In this document: positions 23,840 to 33,498 of the stretch, piece by piece
Numbering within the stretch: the stretch's first letter is position 1
Layout of the letters: each line of letters starts with the position of its first letter
NCBI GenBank assembly: GCA_937916845.1
Contig: CALFSK010000043.1
Span: 1 to 56,210, forward strand
Source: an uncultured Lactobacillus sp.
GTDB taxonomy: Bacteria; Bacillota; Bacilli; Lactobacillales; Lactobacillaceae
Length of the DNA stretch: 56,210 bases
Direction: 5' to 3'
Notes under the pieces: model-generated
Database searches by the model: none
What the model was told of the DNA's origin: nothing
What the model saw: only the letters and a program-made list of their open reading frames with translations
Made by a program: the position numbers and the translations under genes

Positions 23840-24352
23840 TTAGTTATTTACCTTTGGATCGGTATACTCAGCATGACGGCCACGCTTATCGTGTAACCCG
23901 CTGAAGCCGCTAAAGCCTAGTTTAGTGGCTTTTTTCTCAGCGTCCGTGATATAGCGTAGCGTATCGCCCGCGCGTTTTTCTCCGTAAACTTGCATCCATT
24001 GATGAAACCGTTCGTCCGATGCCGTCGTGATTGATTGCTCAACACGGGCCCCGGTTGGTGTCAGTGATAGATACTTGATTCGGCGATCATGTGCATTGGT
24101 TGTTTGATCAATATACTTTAAGTCTAACAACACGTTGATTTGACGGGCAATTGCGCTCCGTGAAACCCGTTGTTGAGTCGCAATCTTCACCAGTGTCAGT
24201 GGTTCTTCGCTGGTAGCGATCATTCGCATGACGATATAAGCTTCAAACGTTATCTTGTACGGCCGAGTTGGTACCGACACAAAGTCCCCAATATATTTCA
24301 AAATGTGCATATAAGTCTCCACGAATTGTTCATGGATCTCTGATTCAGTCAT
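23840..24352 (-). CDS. MarR-family transcriptional regulator
   Basis: A 170-residue winged-helix regulator. LTLVKIATQQRVSRSAIARQ (about 56-75) is the helix-turn-helix and AHDRRIKYLSLTPTG the wing with the MarR DR motif. It acts as a cytoplasmic dimer. Direct repeats around its own -10 box suggest autoregulation. The target is unknown; it is followed by the nested inverted repeat. Confidence 0.88.
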   Translation of the reverse strand: MTESEIHEQFVETYMHILKYIGDFVSVPTRPYKITFEAYIVMRMIATSEEPLTLVKIATQQRVSRSAIARQINVLLDLKYIDQTTNAHDRRIKYLSLTPTGARVEQSITTASDERFHQWMQVYGEKRAGDTLRYITDAEKKATKLGFSGFSGLHDKRGRHAEYTDPKVNN

Positions 24353-24435
24353 GTTACGTCCCCCCGCAAATTCTTTCCTAAAACGATTCTTTAAAGCCCG
24401 TGATTAATTGGCAGGCATAACCATTTACTATTAAC

Positions 24436-24476
24436 ACTACTCTACATTATTATAACCTAGAACTACTCTTTTACAA
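24436..24476 (-). promoter_or_regulatory. MarR gene promoter with flanking direct repeats
   Basis: On the minus strand TTGTAA (24471-24476) and TATAAT (24449-24454) are 16 nt apart. AGAGTAGT occurs twice (complement of 24462-24469 and 24436-24443), once between the boxes and once just after the -10, a position suited to repression. Confidence 0.6.
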
Positions 24477-24489
24477 CATTTTAATGTAA

Positions 24490-26622
24490 TTATTCATCGT
24501 TTGCATCGATGTCGTTAAGCATTAATAGATTTTCGGAATAATTGATGAATTGGCGTAACTTGGCAGCCGTTCGTAAATTGATCCGGCCACTCTCTAACAA
24601 GTGTTGAACCCCCGCACGTTCAGCACCCAAACTTTTGATGCGTAAAGTTTGAAGCTGGCGCTCATAATCTGCCCGTGACAAACTATGATCCGCCTTCGCA
24701 CTTTCGATTCGATTACGATAATGGACAATCAGGTGATACAAGGCTTGACGATCGAATTGTTGTTCATTGACGTTCGTCTGCTTCAAATATTGAGACAGCG
24801 CTTTGATGGCCGCCTTGGACGCGACTCGCTGAATCTCTAACTGCTCGGCACGTAATTTGTCACTATCCGCTGGCGATAACCAGAGACGCAAATCTTGCAT
24901 CCACCGGTATAACAATACGCGGAGTGACCGCAACGTTGGTAACCCCGCGCGATGCGTCGCCCGTTCTAGGCGCTGCTCACGGTGATCAATTCGCCGTAAG
25001 TAGGCCTGTGCCGCTAATTTAGACGTTTCTTTATTAGCTAGCATTTCTTCAACGGCCTGACGTTCACCCGTCAAAGCAACTAATCGTAACTGCATCTCAT
25101 CAGTCAGCATCGGGGCCAACTGGTCAGCAGTTTGCGATGCCACTTCTAACCGACGAATCTGGAATTGTTGATCAAGGATCAAGTCATAAGCCGCGCGTTG
25201 ATTTTCCGGTCGGCGGTGTTCTTCAATATTTTGAACCGCCAACTGTAAAACGTAGATTCGGGCTTGTTTATAATCAATTTGATCCGGCTGATCACCCGCG
25301 TCTTCGTCAGGTTCATCAGGGCCGTTTGCTAACACCGCATCGTCGTCATCTAAACTAGACCCCCGCGTCATAAAAGGTAACGAGCGGGAAGCCATTAACG
25401 GCAAAATTCCGGCGGCAGCCACCAAACTCACAATAATCACACCGGCCGCAATGAACAGCACTAAGGCCCGTTCGGGAAAAGCGCCCCCACTCGCAATCAC
25501 CGTTGGAATCGTAAAGACCCCGGCCATCGTGATAGCGCCCCGAACCCCGGATAGCCCGGACAAAGTGGCAATTCGAAGACTAGGCTTCGATTTATCATGG
25601 TCACGTAACCAGTTAAATAACATGTACACGTAGGTCCACGCGACCCGGATCAAAAGTAAAATCGCCCACACGATCAACACGTCAAAAATGGCGTGGAACG
25701 TGTTAGTGTGTGACCCTTTGATCGTTGCTTGGGTTGCGACGGGCAGTTCAATTCCTAGGATCAAGAAGACGATCCCGTTCAATAAGTAAACGATAACGTT
25801 CCATACTTTTTCGGTGACTAACCGTAATTCCGGTGTATCTTCGTCGGCGTGTGAATTTTGAATATGTGACAAAACGCCCGCCGCAACGACGGCAACCACG
25901 CCGGAAGCGTGAAACCATTCTTCAGCGACAAAGTAAATGGCAAACGGCGTTAAGATCTGCAATACCACGTTAAATACCGTATCGTTGATCCCTTCCCGCC
26001 GTAAAATATCACGTACGACCTGGATCAAAGTAATTAACGCTAACCCTACGGCTAGTCCCACTAAACTAATGTAGAAGAAGTCGCCCACGGCTTGGCTCAA
26101 GACAAAGCTGCCAGTAACGGCCGCGGCTAACGCGTACTTAAAGCCAATCAGTCCGCTGGCATCGTTGATCAAACTTTCACCACTAACTAAGTGCAAGATT
26201 TCTTTCGGGAGTTTGACCCCTTCTGAAATCGATTGGACCGCCACTGGATCGGTTGGCGACAAAATGGCAGCCAATGCGATACTAACGGCTAGTGGAATTG
26301 ACGGAATTAAAACGTGAATTAAAAATCCGCCTAAAATCGTTGTAATAAAGACGAGTACGATTGCATTGGCAAAAATCGCCCCGCGTAGTTCCCATAATTC
26401 CTGTTTTGGAAATTGGCGGCCATCGTTATACAGCATCGGTGCAATGAAAACCAGCATGAACCAGTCCGTTTGCAGGTTGACCTGTATATTTAGCAATAAA
26501 GCCACTCCTAGACCCAGCCCGACTTGAATTAAACTGACCGGGATTGCGACTAGATAGTGGCTCAACACGTTCGACAGCAGCACTAGACATGCCAATAAAA
26601 TCACTAATTCTATAATCGGCAC
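24490..26622 (-). CDS. Na+/H+ antiporter, CPA1 (NhaP/YjcE) type
   Basis: A protein of about 710 residues with some twelve membrane helices (1-400) followed by a cytoplasmic tail of about 310 residues rich in Gln, Arg and Leu, with coiled-coil character. LSPTDPVAVQSI and ESLINDASG carry the ion-binding acidic residues of CPA1 exchangers. It exports Na+ or other cations for protons. I chose GTG 26622 because AAGGGGGG lies 7 nt upstream; a TTG at 26643 would place that site inside the gene. It follows murB by 32 bp, so they are probably co-transcribed. Confidence 0.88.
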   Translation of the reverse strand: MPIIELVILLACLVLLSNVLSHYLVAIPVSLIQVGLGLGVALLLNIQVNLQTDWFMLVFIAPMLYNDGRQFPKQELWELRGAIFANAIVLVFITTILGGFLIHVLIPSIPLAVSIALAAILSPTDPVAVQSISEGVKLPKEILHLVSGESLINDASGLIGFKYALAAAVTGSFVLSQAVGDFFYISLVGLAVGLALITLIQVVRDILRREGINDTVFNVVLQILTPFAIYFVAEEWFHASGVVAVVAAGVLSHIQNSHADEDTPELRLVTEKVWNVIVYLLNGIVFLILGIELPVATQATIKGSHTNTFHAIFDVLIVWAILLLIRVAWTYVYMLFNWLRDHDKSKPSLRIATLSGLSGVRGAITMAGVFTIPTVIASGGAFPERALVLFIAAGVIIVSLVAAAGILPLMASRSLPFMTRGSSLDDDDAVLANGPDEPDEDAGDQPDQIDYKQARIYVLQLAVQNIEEHRRPENQRAAYDLILDQQFQIRRLEVASQTADQLAPMLTDEMQLRLVALTGERQAVEEMLANKETSKLAAQAYLRRIDHREQRLERATHRAGLPTLRSLRVLLYRWMQDLRLWLSPADSDKLRAEQLEIQRVASKAAIKALSQYLKQTNVNEQQFDRQALYHLIVHYRNRIESAKADHSLSRADYERQLQTLRIKSLGAERAGVQHLLESGRINLRTAAKLRQFINYSENLLMLNDIDANDE

Positions 26623-26654
26623 GTGGTTGCCCCCCTTGTTCAATTGACAAAAAC

Positions 26655-27560
26655 TTACTTCGTGACGTCTTCTCCAATAATCCGAACTTCGGTTTGAAGG
26701 TGGACGCCAAACTTCTCAAAAACAACTTTTTGAACGTAATGGATCATATCCATATAGTCCGTAGCAGTTGCGTGGTCCACGTTAATAATAAAGCCCGCGT
26801 GCTTTTTTGACACTTCGGCGCCACCGATTCGATGCCCTTGTAGCCCGGCATCGTGAATCAGTTTACCCGTAAAGTATCCAGTTGGGCGCTTGAAGACACT
26901 CCCACAAGATGGCCATTCTAAGGGTTGCTTAGCGGCCCGTAGCGTATTTAACTTGTCCATCTGGGCTTGGATCTTATCTTGTTTCCCCGGAGTTAAGGCA
27001 AACGTTGCGGTAACGACCGTATCATCGTAATCTTGAACCGTACTGTGCCGGTACCCAAAGTTCAAATCCGCATTGGATAAGGTCTTCAGCTGGCCTTCGC
27101 GGGTCAAAACGGTTATTTCTTCAACGACTTCGCTAATTTCACCACCGTAAGCACCGGCGTTCATAAAGACCGCCCCACCGACACTTCCCGGAATTCCAGC
27201 GGCAAACTCAAGCCCTGAAAGGCTAGCACGGCACGCGGCCTTGGTCGTTTCAATCAGTGCTGCACCAGCTTCGGCTACCACGTGGTTCTCACTCGCATGA
27301 ATCTGGTTCATCTTAGTAAGAATCATGGTCAAGCCACGGATACCGCCATCTTTAACGATCAAATTACTGGCGTTTCCAATCACCGTCAGCGGAATGTTTT
27401 CGGCATCGGCATATTCAATCAGCGTTTTAGCTTCACTGATGGACTTTGGAAACGCAACGTAATCAGCGGGACCGCCGGTTTTGGTGTTCGTATAATGACT
27501 AAGGGCTTCATTCTTTTTAATTTCAATGGCTGGAAAAGTGGCCAAGACATCTTTGGTCAT
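26655..27560 (-). CDS. murB: UDP-N-acetylenolpyruvoylglucosamine reductase
   Basis: A 301-residue FAD enzyme that reduces UDP-GlcNAc-enolpyruvate to UDP-MurNAc with [26 protein letters not shown] and [15 protein letters not shown] form the FAD domain; SCGSVFKRP gives the catalytic Ser. It is of the short Gram-positive type. I chose ATG 27560, since AAAGGA (27570-27575) is its ribosome site; the upstream ATG at 27578 includes that site in the coding frame. Confidence 0.95.
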   Translation of the reverse strand: MTKDVLATFPAIEIKKNEALSHYTNTKTGGPADYVAFPKSISEAKTLIEYADAENIPLTVIGNASNLIVKDGGIRGLTMILTKMNQIHASENHVVAEAGAALIETTKAACRASLSGLEFAAGIPGSVGGAVFMNAGAYGGEISEVVEEITVLTREGQLKTLSNADLNFGYRHSTVQDYDDTVVTATFALTPGKQDKIQAQMDKLNTLRAAKQPLEWPSCGSVFKRPTGYFTGKLIHDAGLQGHRIGGAEVSKKHAGFIINVDHATATDYMDMIHYVQKVVFEKFGVHLQTEVRIIGEDVTK

Positions 27561-27670
27561 GGTGGAAGTTCCTTTCATGTTTCATTAATAATTATTTAGG
27601 TTTAAAACTGCGCTGGCAGTCATCAAGTCAACCACCAATTGCGTCAGTCAATATCTAATTTTATCACTTT

Positions 27671-28573
27671 TTAACGGCTTAATAAATGACGACACACCGC
27701 ATGACTAGTAATGGCAGACGTTGGGTCAACCGGGTTGACGCCGTGGGTGGTAACCGCAGTTAGAAACGCCCGGATCAAGGGCGCAAAGCCGCGTTTCTCT
27801 AACGTTGGCTCCCAATCAGGAAAGGCCGTCGTCTGCGTTTGCGCCGTCTGATACTGCGTCAAAGTACTCAAATCATTTACCGTAGCGCGGCCGTGAATTG
27901 TCTGAACCGTCGCCTGTTCTAAGTTGACACCGCCATACATATTCGTGACGACTTGTAACTGTTCGTGACTCGTCTGTGCGGTGAGGTACCCCTGTCCTAA
28001 AGCACCCGTATCCGTCTGTAAAATGCGACCATCCGTAGCTGCCAACGGTTCATCTAATAAAAATAGGCCAGTATCGACCGCGTGGATCATCAAATCAAAT
28101 ACCGCAGTCTCTGGATCTTGGCCGCCCGTGGTGCGAACTTTTTCAACCGTAATCATCCGTTTATCAGGTAGCGCTTTGAGTTGCTGATTAAGCGGGGCAA
28201 AGCGCCGGTTAAAGCCACAGGTCAGCATCAAATGACGACTCGCCGCGAGATCATACAACGCCTGAACATCCTGCAAATCAGTCGCAACCGGTTTGTCGAC
28301 GTACACGTTGATGCCATTTTCTAAGAGTTGCCGAATAATCGGCGCGTGGGTCGCGGTTGGCGTATGCACGAAGACGGCCGCCGGGTGGACCGCAATCAAT
28401 TCGTCCAAGTTAGCGTGTGTCTGCTGAAACCCGTACTGAGCCGCTAACTTTGCCCGCTTCTCCGGATTACGGGTCGTTAAGTGAAATTCATATTGATCTT
28501 GCATGGCAGCGAATACTGGTAAATACGCTTTCTGTGCGATATTTCCTAAACCAATAACCCCAATTTTTAACAT
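27671..28573 (-). CDS. Gfo/Idh/MocA-family oxidoreductase
   Basis: A 300-residue NAD(P)-dependent dehydrogenase-like protein. IGVIGLGNIAQKAYLP (about 4-19) is the Rossmann glycine motif, YVDKPVATD holds the EKP-type catalytic Lys, and a beta-sheet C-terminal domain follows. It is close to the YceM/MviM group; the substrate is unknown. I chose ATG 28573 with GGAGG (28581-28585) as ribosome site over an upstream in-frame ATG. It is divergent from exoA. Confidence 0.88.
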   Translation of the reverse strand: MLKIGVIGLGNIAQKAYLPVFAAMQDQYEFHLTTRNPEKRAKLAAQYGFQQTHANLDELIAVHPAAVFVHTPTATHAPIIRQLLENGINVYVDKPVATDLQDVQALYDLAASRHLMLTCGFNRRFAPLNQQLKALPDKRMITVEKVRTTGGQDPETAVFDLMIHAVDTGLFLLDEPLAATDGRILQTDTGALGQGYLTAQTSHEQLQVVTNMYGGVNLEQATVQTIHGRATVNDLSTLTQYQTAQTQTTAFPDWEPTLEKRGFAPLIRAFLTAVTTHGVNPVDPTSAITSHAVCRHLLSR

Positions 28574-28670
28574 GTCTGTTCCTCCATTTTCATCCCGCAA
28601 ATGCGGTACAATAAACATATTACGGACTTCATAACGTCCACGACTTCTTTACGAAAGGTCTGAATCGCTC

Positions 28671-29426
28671 TTGAAACTTATTTCTTGGAATGTTAACGGT
28701 CTCCGAGCCGCAGTTAAACACGGCTTCGTCGACGCTTTTAACCAGCTGGACGCCGATTTTTTCTGCGTTCAGGAAACCAAATTACAGGCGGGTCAAATTG
28801 ACCTCGACCTTCCCGGTTACCACCAGTATTGGAACTACGCTGAACGCAAAGGGTACTCAGGTACCGCAATTTTTACCAAACACGAGCCATTAAATGTCAC
28901 GTACGGTATCGGCGTTCCCGAACACGATACGGAAGGCCGGGTCATCACATTGGAATACCCCGACTACTACGTTTTAACGTGCTACACCCCTAATTCCGGC
29001 GGTGAACTTAAGCGCCTTGAATACCGGCAAAGCTGGGAAGACGCCTTTTTAACTTACATCAATAGCTTAAGTGCGAACAAACCCCTAATTTTCTGCGGGG
29101 ACCTCAATGTCGCTCACGAAAACATCGATTTAAAGAACTGGCGGAGTAATCATCACAGTGCTGGCTTCACCGATGAAGAACGTGGTAAGTTCGACCGTTT
29201 GTTGGCGAATGGCTACACCGATACTTTCCGGCACTTTTACCCGGACCAAACTGAAATTTATTCTTGGTGGAGCTACCGGTTCCACGCGCGCGATAATAAT
29301 TCGGGGTGGCGGATTGACTACTTTATCACGTCAAACCAACTTGATGACCGGTTACTAAACGCGCGCATCTTAAACGACGTCTACGGTTCCGACCACTGCC
29401 CGGTTGAATTAGATATTCGCCTATAA
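28671..29426 (+). CDS. exoA: Exodeoxyribonuclease III
   Basis: A 251-residue AP endonuclease/3' exonuclease of base excision repair. KLISWNVNGLRA, FFCVQETKLQ, ADLNVAHENIDL-like (GDLNVAHENIDL) and YGSDHCPVELDI are the four catalytic blocks with Glu, Asp-Asn and Asp-His. The start is TTG 28671 with GAAAGG 12 nt upstream. Probably in one operon with the exonuclease gene that follows. Confidence 0.95.
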   Translation: MKLISWNVNGLRAAVKHGFVDAFNQLDADFFCVQETKLQAGQIDLDLPGYHQYWNYAERKGYSGTAIFTKHEPLNVTYGIGVPEHDTEGRVITLEYPDYYVLTCYTPNSGGELKRLEYRQSWEDAFLTYINSLSANKPLIFCGDLNVAHENIDLKNWRSNHHSAGFTDEERGKFDRLLANGYTDTFRHFYPDQTEIYSWWSYRFHARDNNSGWRIDYFITSNQLDDRLLNARILNDVYGSDHCPVELDIRL

Positions 29427-29501
29427 CCGAATCGCAAACTTGAAATCCAACCAATCCCTTAGTAGGATTAACTTAATTCTTTAGAAACGGTGGTGGCACC
29501 T

Positions 29502-30038
29502 TTGAACTTTGTCGCAATGGATTTTGAAACTGCGAATGCCAAACGGGACAGTGCTTGTTCCCTGGCGCTTACAATTGTCCGCAACAGTCAAGTCACGGAT
29601 GAATTTTACACACTGATCAAGCCTGAAAGTGACTTTTTCTGGCGAAACGTTCAAATTCACGGGATTCACGAAGCCGACGTTGCTTCGGCGCCCAAGTTCC
29701 CAGAAGTATGGGACCACATCGCACCATTTTTCCAACGAGACCGGTTAGTGATTGCCCACAACGCGCCGTTTGATACCGGTGTGCTTCGCCAAACGTTGGC
29801 GCACTATGGCATCAGCGCGCCGGAGTACCTGTCCATGGACACGGTCAAAACGAGCAAGCGCTTCTACCCTGAACTTCCGAACCACAAATTAGATACGATG
29901 TGCGATGCACTCAATATCGAGCTTCAACACCATCATAACGCCTTAGACGACAGCTTAGCTTGCGCTAACATCTTGTTAACTGAAGCCCAGCAGTTCGGCA
30001 CTGAACAGCTTAAACCGTTCGTACGCGTCCAAGGCTAA
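29502..30038 (+). CDS. DnaQ-like 3'-5' exonuclease
   Basis: A 178-residue DEDDh exonuclease. FVAMDFETAN (exo I with Asp-Glu), VIAHNAPFDTGVL (exo II) and HHNALDDSLACA (exo III with His and Asp) are intact. Single-domain proteins of this kind trim DNA or RNA ends, or assist repair. The probable start is TTG 29502, with GGTGG about 6 nt upstream; GTG codons at 29490 and 29493 lie in that site. Confidence 0.88.
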   Translation: MNFVAMDFETANAKRDSACSLALTIVRNSQVTDEFYTLIKPESDFFWRNVQIHGIHEADVASAPKFPEVWDHIAPFFQRDRLVIAHNAPFDTGVLRQTLAHYGISAPEYLSMDTVKTSKRFYPELPNHKLDTMCDALNIELQHHHNALDDSLACANILLTEAQQFGTEQLKPFVRVQG

Positions 30039-30049
30039 ACGGTTTGAAA

Positions 30050-30455
30050 TTACTATCGACATCGGAATAACAGTAATCATTATTCCCAAATTAGCCGCTG
30101 CGCCGGACAGCCCTGGTTTGCTAAGGGGGACGGTCCCAGCCAAAGCTCGGTCTGGCACCTCGATTCAAAGCCGACAATTCACGTCTTTGAATCGCCCCGC
30201 AAGATTAGCGTAAGAATCGCCCGCTAATCTTGCCGACACAGCAACCAAAGCTGTCCGGCTCCGCTAGAAATAGTCTCACTATTGTTATTGCTATCGAATA
30301 TTCGGAGGTTGTCACTGATAGCATCGGTCGTTAAGGTGGTGTTAGGCCGATGATTTTTTCGGCGTTACACCACGGACGGTCCGGGATAATTGCGTACTGT
30401 GCAATTATTCCGGGCGAGGGGCAAGACCGCATGCTATCAGTGATAACCGGATTAG
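30050..30455 (+). repeat. Structured intergenic repeat, copy C
   Basis: Third long copy, between convergent genes. The 3' domain is closed by an 18-bp stem (30307-30324 with 30431-30448; one G-T pair). It holds hairpins 30336-30350/30359-30373 and 30381-30393/30401-30413, and lacks the GGGGCTAG hairpin found in A and B. The 5' domain has GATTCAAAG/CTTTGAATC and GCAAGATTAGCG/CGCTAATCTTGC (30199-30210 with 30222-30233). Many stem positions differ from copies A and B but keep pairing. Confidence 0.85.
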
Positions 30456-30515
30456 GTTCTTAAATGATTGATACAACATTGCTCGAACCCTTTCAACCTT
30501 TTAGCTAACTAACTT

Positions 30516-30563
30516 AAAAACGTGTGTCAAACTGCGATTATTTGCGATTTGACACACGTTTTT
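30516..30563. terminator. Bidirectional terminator
   Basis: A perfect 16-bp stem (30516-30531 with 30548-30563) has A and T tracts on its sides, between the convergent exonuclease and GNAT genes. Confidence 0.9.
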
Positions 30564-30593
30564 TATAAAATCAATTACACCGTAAAAGACAAT

Positions 30594-31109
30594 TTAGACC
30601 GGCAAAGCCATGTCGATGGCGGGGACTTTTTCGCCCGTTGGATCGAGGACGTCATACGGTTTCGGCGTGCGCTTCTCGAATCCCAGGTGTTCGTAAAGAC
30701 AGATGGCACGCACGTTACGGAGTTGCACCGTCAAAACAAGTTGTTTTAAGGTACTGAAATCCTGCGCCCAATCAATCAACTCTTCGACTAACGCGGCACC
30801 GAGACCCATCCCCCAAAATTCTTTAAGCACGGCAACTCCAATCTCGCCCTCAGTAACCACTAAACCTTCCATTGCTTGGACCGTCCCGACACCAATTAGG
30901 CGCTGATCTAGTACCGCGACGAAAATCATATTAGTCGTGGTTCGAGTAATTTGCTCAATTTGTTGCCGTTCTTCTCGCTCACTAATGGCACCCAAGCCCT
31001 CATCCGCCGTAAAGGTGTTCGATTCATGGGACAGGTGCTTCAATAATTGTAACAACTTAGCAGCGTCGCCTGGCACTGCTGGTCGGACATCCACAACTTC
31101 TTCTGCCAT
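30594..31109 (-). CDS. GNAT-family N-acetyltransferase
   Basis: A 171-residue acetyltransferase. EIGVAVLKEFWGMGLGAALV (about 91-110) contains the acetyl-CoA pyrophosphate loop, and RAICLYEHLGFEKR is the usual C-terminal motif. The acceptor is unknown. It lies 6 bp after tsaE, a common neighbour in lactobacilli, so it may act on a ribosomal or translation-related substrate, but that is inference. Confidence 0.88.
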   Translation of the reverse strand: MAEEVVDVRPAVPGDAAKLLQLLKHLSHESNTFTADEGLGAISEREERQQIEQITRTTTNMIFVAVLDQRLIGVGTVQAMEGLVVTEGEIGVAVLKEFWGMGLGAALVEELIDWAQDFSTLKQLVLTVQLRNVRAICLYEHLGFEKRTPKPYDVLDPTGEKVPAIDMALPV

Positions 31110-31115
31110 GGTTGC

Positions 31116-31577
31116 TCACCCTTTCAATTGGCTCACAAGCTGATCATAGCGTGCCCCGTGCGGCGTTAACGTAATCGTACGACCATCATCAGTGGCACCG
31201 TTGCGTTCCAGCGCAATTCGCAAATACGTTGTCGGCAAAAGATCAGCAATAAATTCAGACCATTCCACAACGCTCACACCGTCACCATCAAAATATTCAT
31301 CCAGTCCTAAGTCTTCCGCGCCGCCGTCTTCTAAACGATAGACATCCATATGATACAGTGGCAAACGCCCCTGATGATACTCGCGAATCAGGGTGAAGGT
31401 TGGACTTTTAACATTATTGGGAATTCCCAAACTCTTAGCTAGCCCCTTGGTAAAGGTCGTTTTGCCCGCACCCAGGTCGCCATCCAATAAAATCAAATCA
31501 CCTGGCTGTACTAACTGACCAATCTTTTCACCCAGTTGCATCGTTTCTTCCGGGGACGTTACCGTCATCGAATTCAT
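31116..31577 (-). CDS. tsaE: tRNA t6A37 biosynthesis ATPase
   Basis: A 153-residue P-loop ATPase that assists TsaB and TsaD in making threonylcarbamoyladenosine at tRNA position 37. Walker A GDLGAGKT is at 33-40, SPTFTLIREY and YHMDVYRL follow as in all TsaE, and VVEWSEF is the Walker B-like block. ATG 31577 has a GAGGAG site upstream. Confidence 0.95.
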   Translation of the reverse strand: MNSMTVTSPEETMQLGEKIGQLVQPGDLILLDGDLGAGKTTFTKGLAKSLGIPNNVKSPTFTLIREYHQGRLPLYHMDVYRLEDGGAEDLGLDEYFDGDGVSVVEWSEFIADLLPTTYLRIALERNGATDDGRTITLTPHGARYDQLVSQLKG

Positions 31578-31621
31578 AAAATGTCCATCTCCTCATTTAA
31601 CATACTGTTTTCATTATAAAA

Positions 31622-31668
31622 AAAACGGGCGAAACTTCAAAGTACAAGTCCTGAAGTTCCCCCGTTTT
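31622..31668 (-). terminator. Rho-independent terminator of pta
   Basis: An 18-nt arm (31622-31639) pairs with 31652-31668 with few mismatches; at least eight T follow on the minus strand, running into a TATAAT that may begin the tsaE transcript. Confidence 0.85.
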
Positions 31669-31691
31669 AAAATTGCTCTTACTTAATTTGG

Positions 31692-32669
31692 TTATGCTAA
31701 TCCTTGCGCTGCTGTAATAATGGCGACTTTGTAGACGTCTTCTTCACTGGCACCCCGTGATAAGTCGGAGACCGGCTTGTTCAAGCCTTGCAAAATTGGG
31801 CCAACCGCTTCAAAACCACCGAAGCGTTGGGCAATCTTGTAGCCAATGTTCCCAGCTTGTAATTCTGGGAAAACAAAGACGTTGGCGTGACCAGCAACTT
31901 TTGAACCAGGTGCCTTTTGTAAACCAACCTTTTCAACAAAGGCGGCGTCAAATTGAAGTTCACCATCGATAGCTAAGTCTGGTTCAGCAGCTTGGGCCTT
32001 CGCCGTTGCTTCTTGAACCTTGGTGACCATGTCACCCTTAGCTGAACCCTTGGTTGAAAAGCTGAGCATTGCAACCTTAGGATCAATGTCAAAGATTTCA
32101 GCGGTGTGAGCACTTTGCGTTGCAATTTCGGCTAACGTATCTGCATCCGGATCAATGTTAATGGCACAGTCCGCAAAGACGTAGCGTTCGTCACCTTTTT
32201 GCATAATGAACGCACCAGAAATCCGGTGTGAACCGGGCTTAGTCTTAATAATTTGTAAGGCTGGTCGCACCGTGTCACCAGTTGGATGAACGGCACCCGA
32301 GACCATCCCGTCAGCTTTGCCCATATAAACGAGCATCGTTCCAAAATAATTTTCATCTTCAAGCATCTTGGCCGCTTGCTCAGGAGTATTCTTACCCTTA
32401 CGCCGCTCTACCAATGAGTCCAGCATCGCCTGCTTGTCAGCAGCTGGATATGTAGCTGGGTCTAACACTTGAACACCGCTAAGGTCGGCTTTTAAGTCCT
32501 TAGCAACCGCCTGGACTTTGTCCGTAGCGCCTAAAACGATTGGTTTAACTAATCCATCCGCAGCAAGCCGTGCCGCAGCACCGACGATCCGGGGTTCCGT
32601 ACCTTCGGGGAAAACAATGGTTTGATCTTTACCAGTAATTTTTTGTGCCAATGATGTAAATAGATCCAT
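31692..32669 (-). CDS. pta: Phosphate acetyltransferase
   Basis: A 325-residue enzyme that interconverts acetyl-CoA and acetyl-phosphate, in acetate and phosphoketolase metabolism. VFPEGTEPRIVGAA opens the PTA_PTB domain, VSGAVHPTGDTVRPALQII and FPELQAGNIGYKIAQR are family signatures. It is the short form without DRTGG domain. I chose ATG 32669, since GGAGGG just upstream is its ribosome site; the upstream TTG 32684 overlaps that site. It follows ung by 22 bp. Confidence 0.95.
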   Translation of the reverse strand: MDLFTSLAQKITGKDQTIVFPEGTEPRIVGAAARLAADGLVKPIVLGATDKVQAVAKDLKADLSGVQVLDPATYPAADKQAMLDSLVERRKGKNTPEQAAKMLEDENYFGTMLVYMGKADGMVSGAVHPTGDTVRPALQIIKTKPGSHRISGAFIMQKGDERYVFADCAINIDPDADTLAEIATQSAHTAEIFDIDPKVAMLSFSTKGSAKGDMVTKVQEATAKAQAAEPDLAIDGELQFDAAFVEKVGLQKAPGSKVAGHANVFVFPELQAGNIGYKIAQRFGGFEAVGPILQGLNKPVSDLSRGASEEDVYKVAIITAAQGLA

Positions 32670-32691
32670 GAAATGACCCTCCAATAAAAAA

Positions 32692-33384
32692 TTAATTTTT
32701 TATACTGACGTGTTCTGGAAGTTGCCAATTAATGGGCTGTTCGCCAAATGATTCTAACGCAATGTTGGTCTTGGAAAATGGCTTGGAACCAAAGAAGCCC
32801 CGGTAAGCGGACAGCGGGCTTGGATGTGGTGCTTGTAACACCACGTTCGTTTCCGTATTAATCAGCTTAATTTTGGAACGAGCTGCTTTACCCCAGAGAA
32901 TGAAGACTACCGGTGTTGGCCGTTCGGATAATTGATGAATCGCATAATCCGTCAACTGTTCCCAGCCCTTATTGGCATGCGAAAAGGCAATGCCATTTTG
33001 AACCGTAAGGACTGAGTTCAGTAGTAAAACGCCCTGTTTAGCCCAACTCTCTAGATAACCATGATTGACTGGCGTACAGCCAACGTCATCCTGTAGTTCT
33101 TTGTATATATTGACCAGTGATGGTGGTACCGCAACCCCGGGCAAAACGGAAAAGCTCAATCCGTGCGCCTGATTGGGACCGTGATACGGGTCCTGGCCTA
33201 AGATAACGACCTTTGTGTCGGCAAACGGCGTCCATTCAAAGGCTTGAAAAATATTATACATATCCGGATGAATATTTTTCGTCCGATATTCTTCTTTTAA
33301 AAATTCGTGCAGCTGCTGGTAATAAGGCTCCTCAAATTGGGGCTCCAAAATGTCCCACCAGTCCGTATGAATAAACGCTTTCAT
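32692..33384 (-). CDS. ung: Uracil-DNA glycosylase
   Basis: A 230-residue family-1 enzyme that removes uracil from [11 protein letters not shown] (63-70) carries the catalytic Asp 65 and HPSPLS (187-192) the catalytic His and minor-groove loop. I chose ATG 33384, with GAGGTG upstream, over GTG 33393. It is probably co-transcribed with pta. Confidence 0.95.
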   Translation of the reverse strand: MKAFIHTDWWDILEPQFEEPYYQQLHEFLKEEYRTKNIHPDMYNIFQAFEWTPFADTKVVILGQDPYHGPNQAHGLSFSVLPGVAVPPSLVNIYKELQDDVGCTPVNHGYLESWAKQGVLLLNSVLTVQNGIAFSHANKGWEQLTDYAIHQLSERPTPVVFILWGKAARSKIKLINTETNVVLQAPHPSPLSAYRGFFGSKPFSKTNIALESFGEQPINWQLPEHVSIKN

Positions 33385-33498
33385 CCTTAACACCTCTACA
33401 TTATTGTAGCATACTAAAAACCGGTAATGATAATAATTCTGAATTCACTCCTAAACATGTTAAAATGTAACTATTAAGACAACTAAGGATGTGACAAC

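Noticed and set aside
29440..29475. A terminator between exoA and the exonuclease gene
   Set aside because: The possible hairpin is short and lacks a T tract; the genes are better read as one operon.
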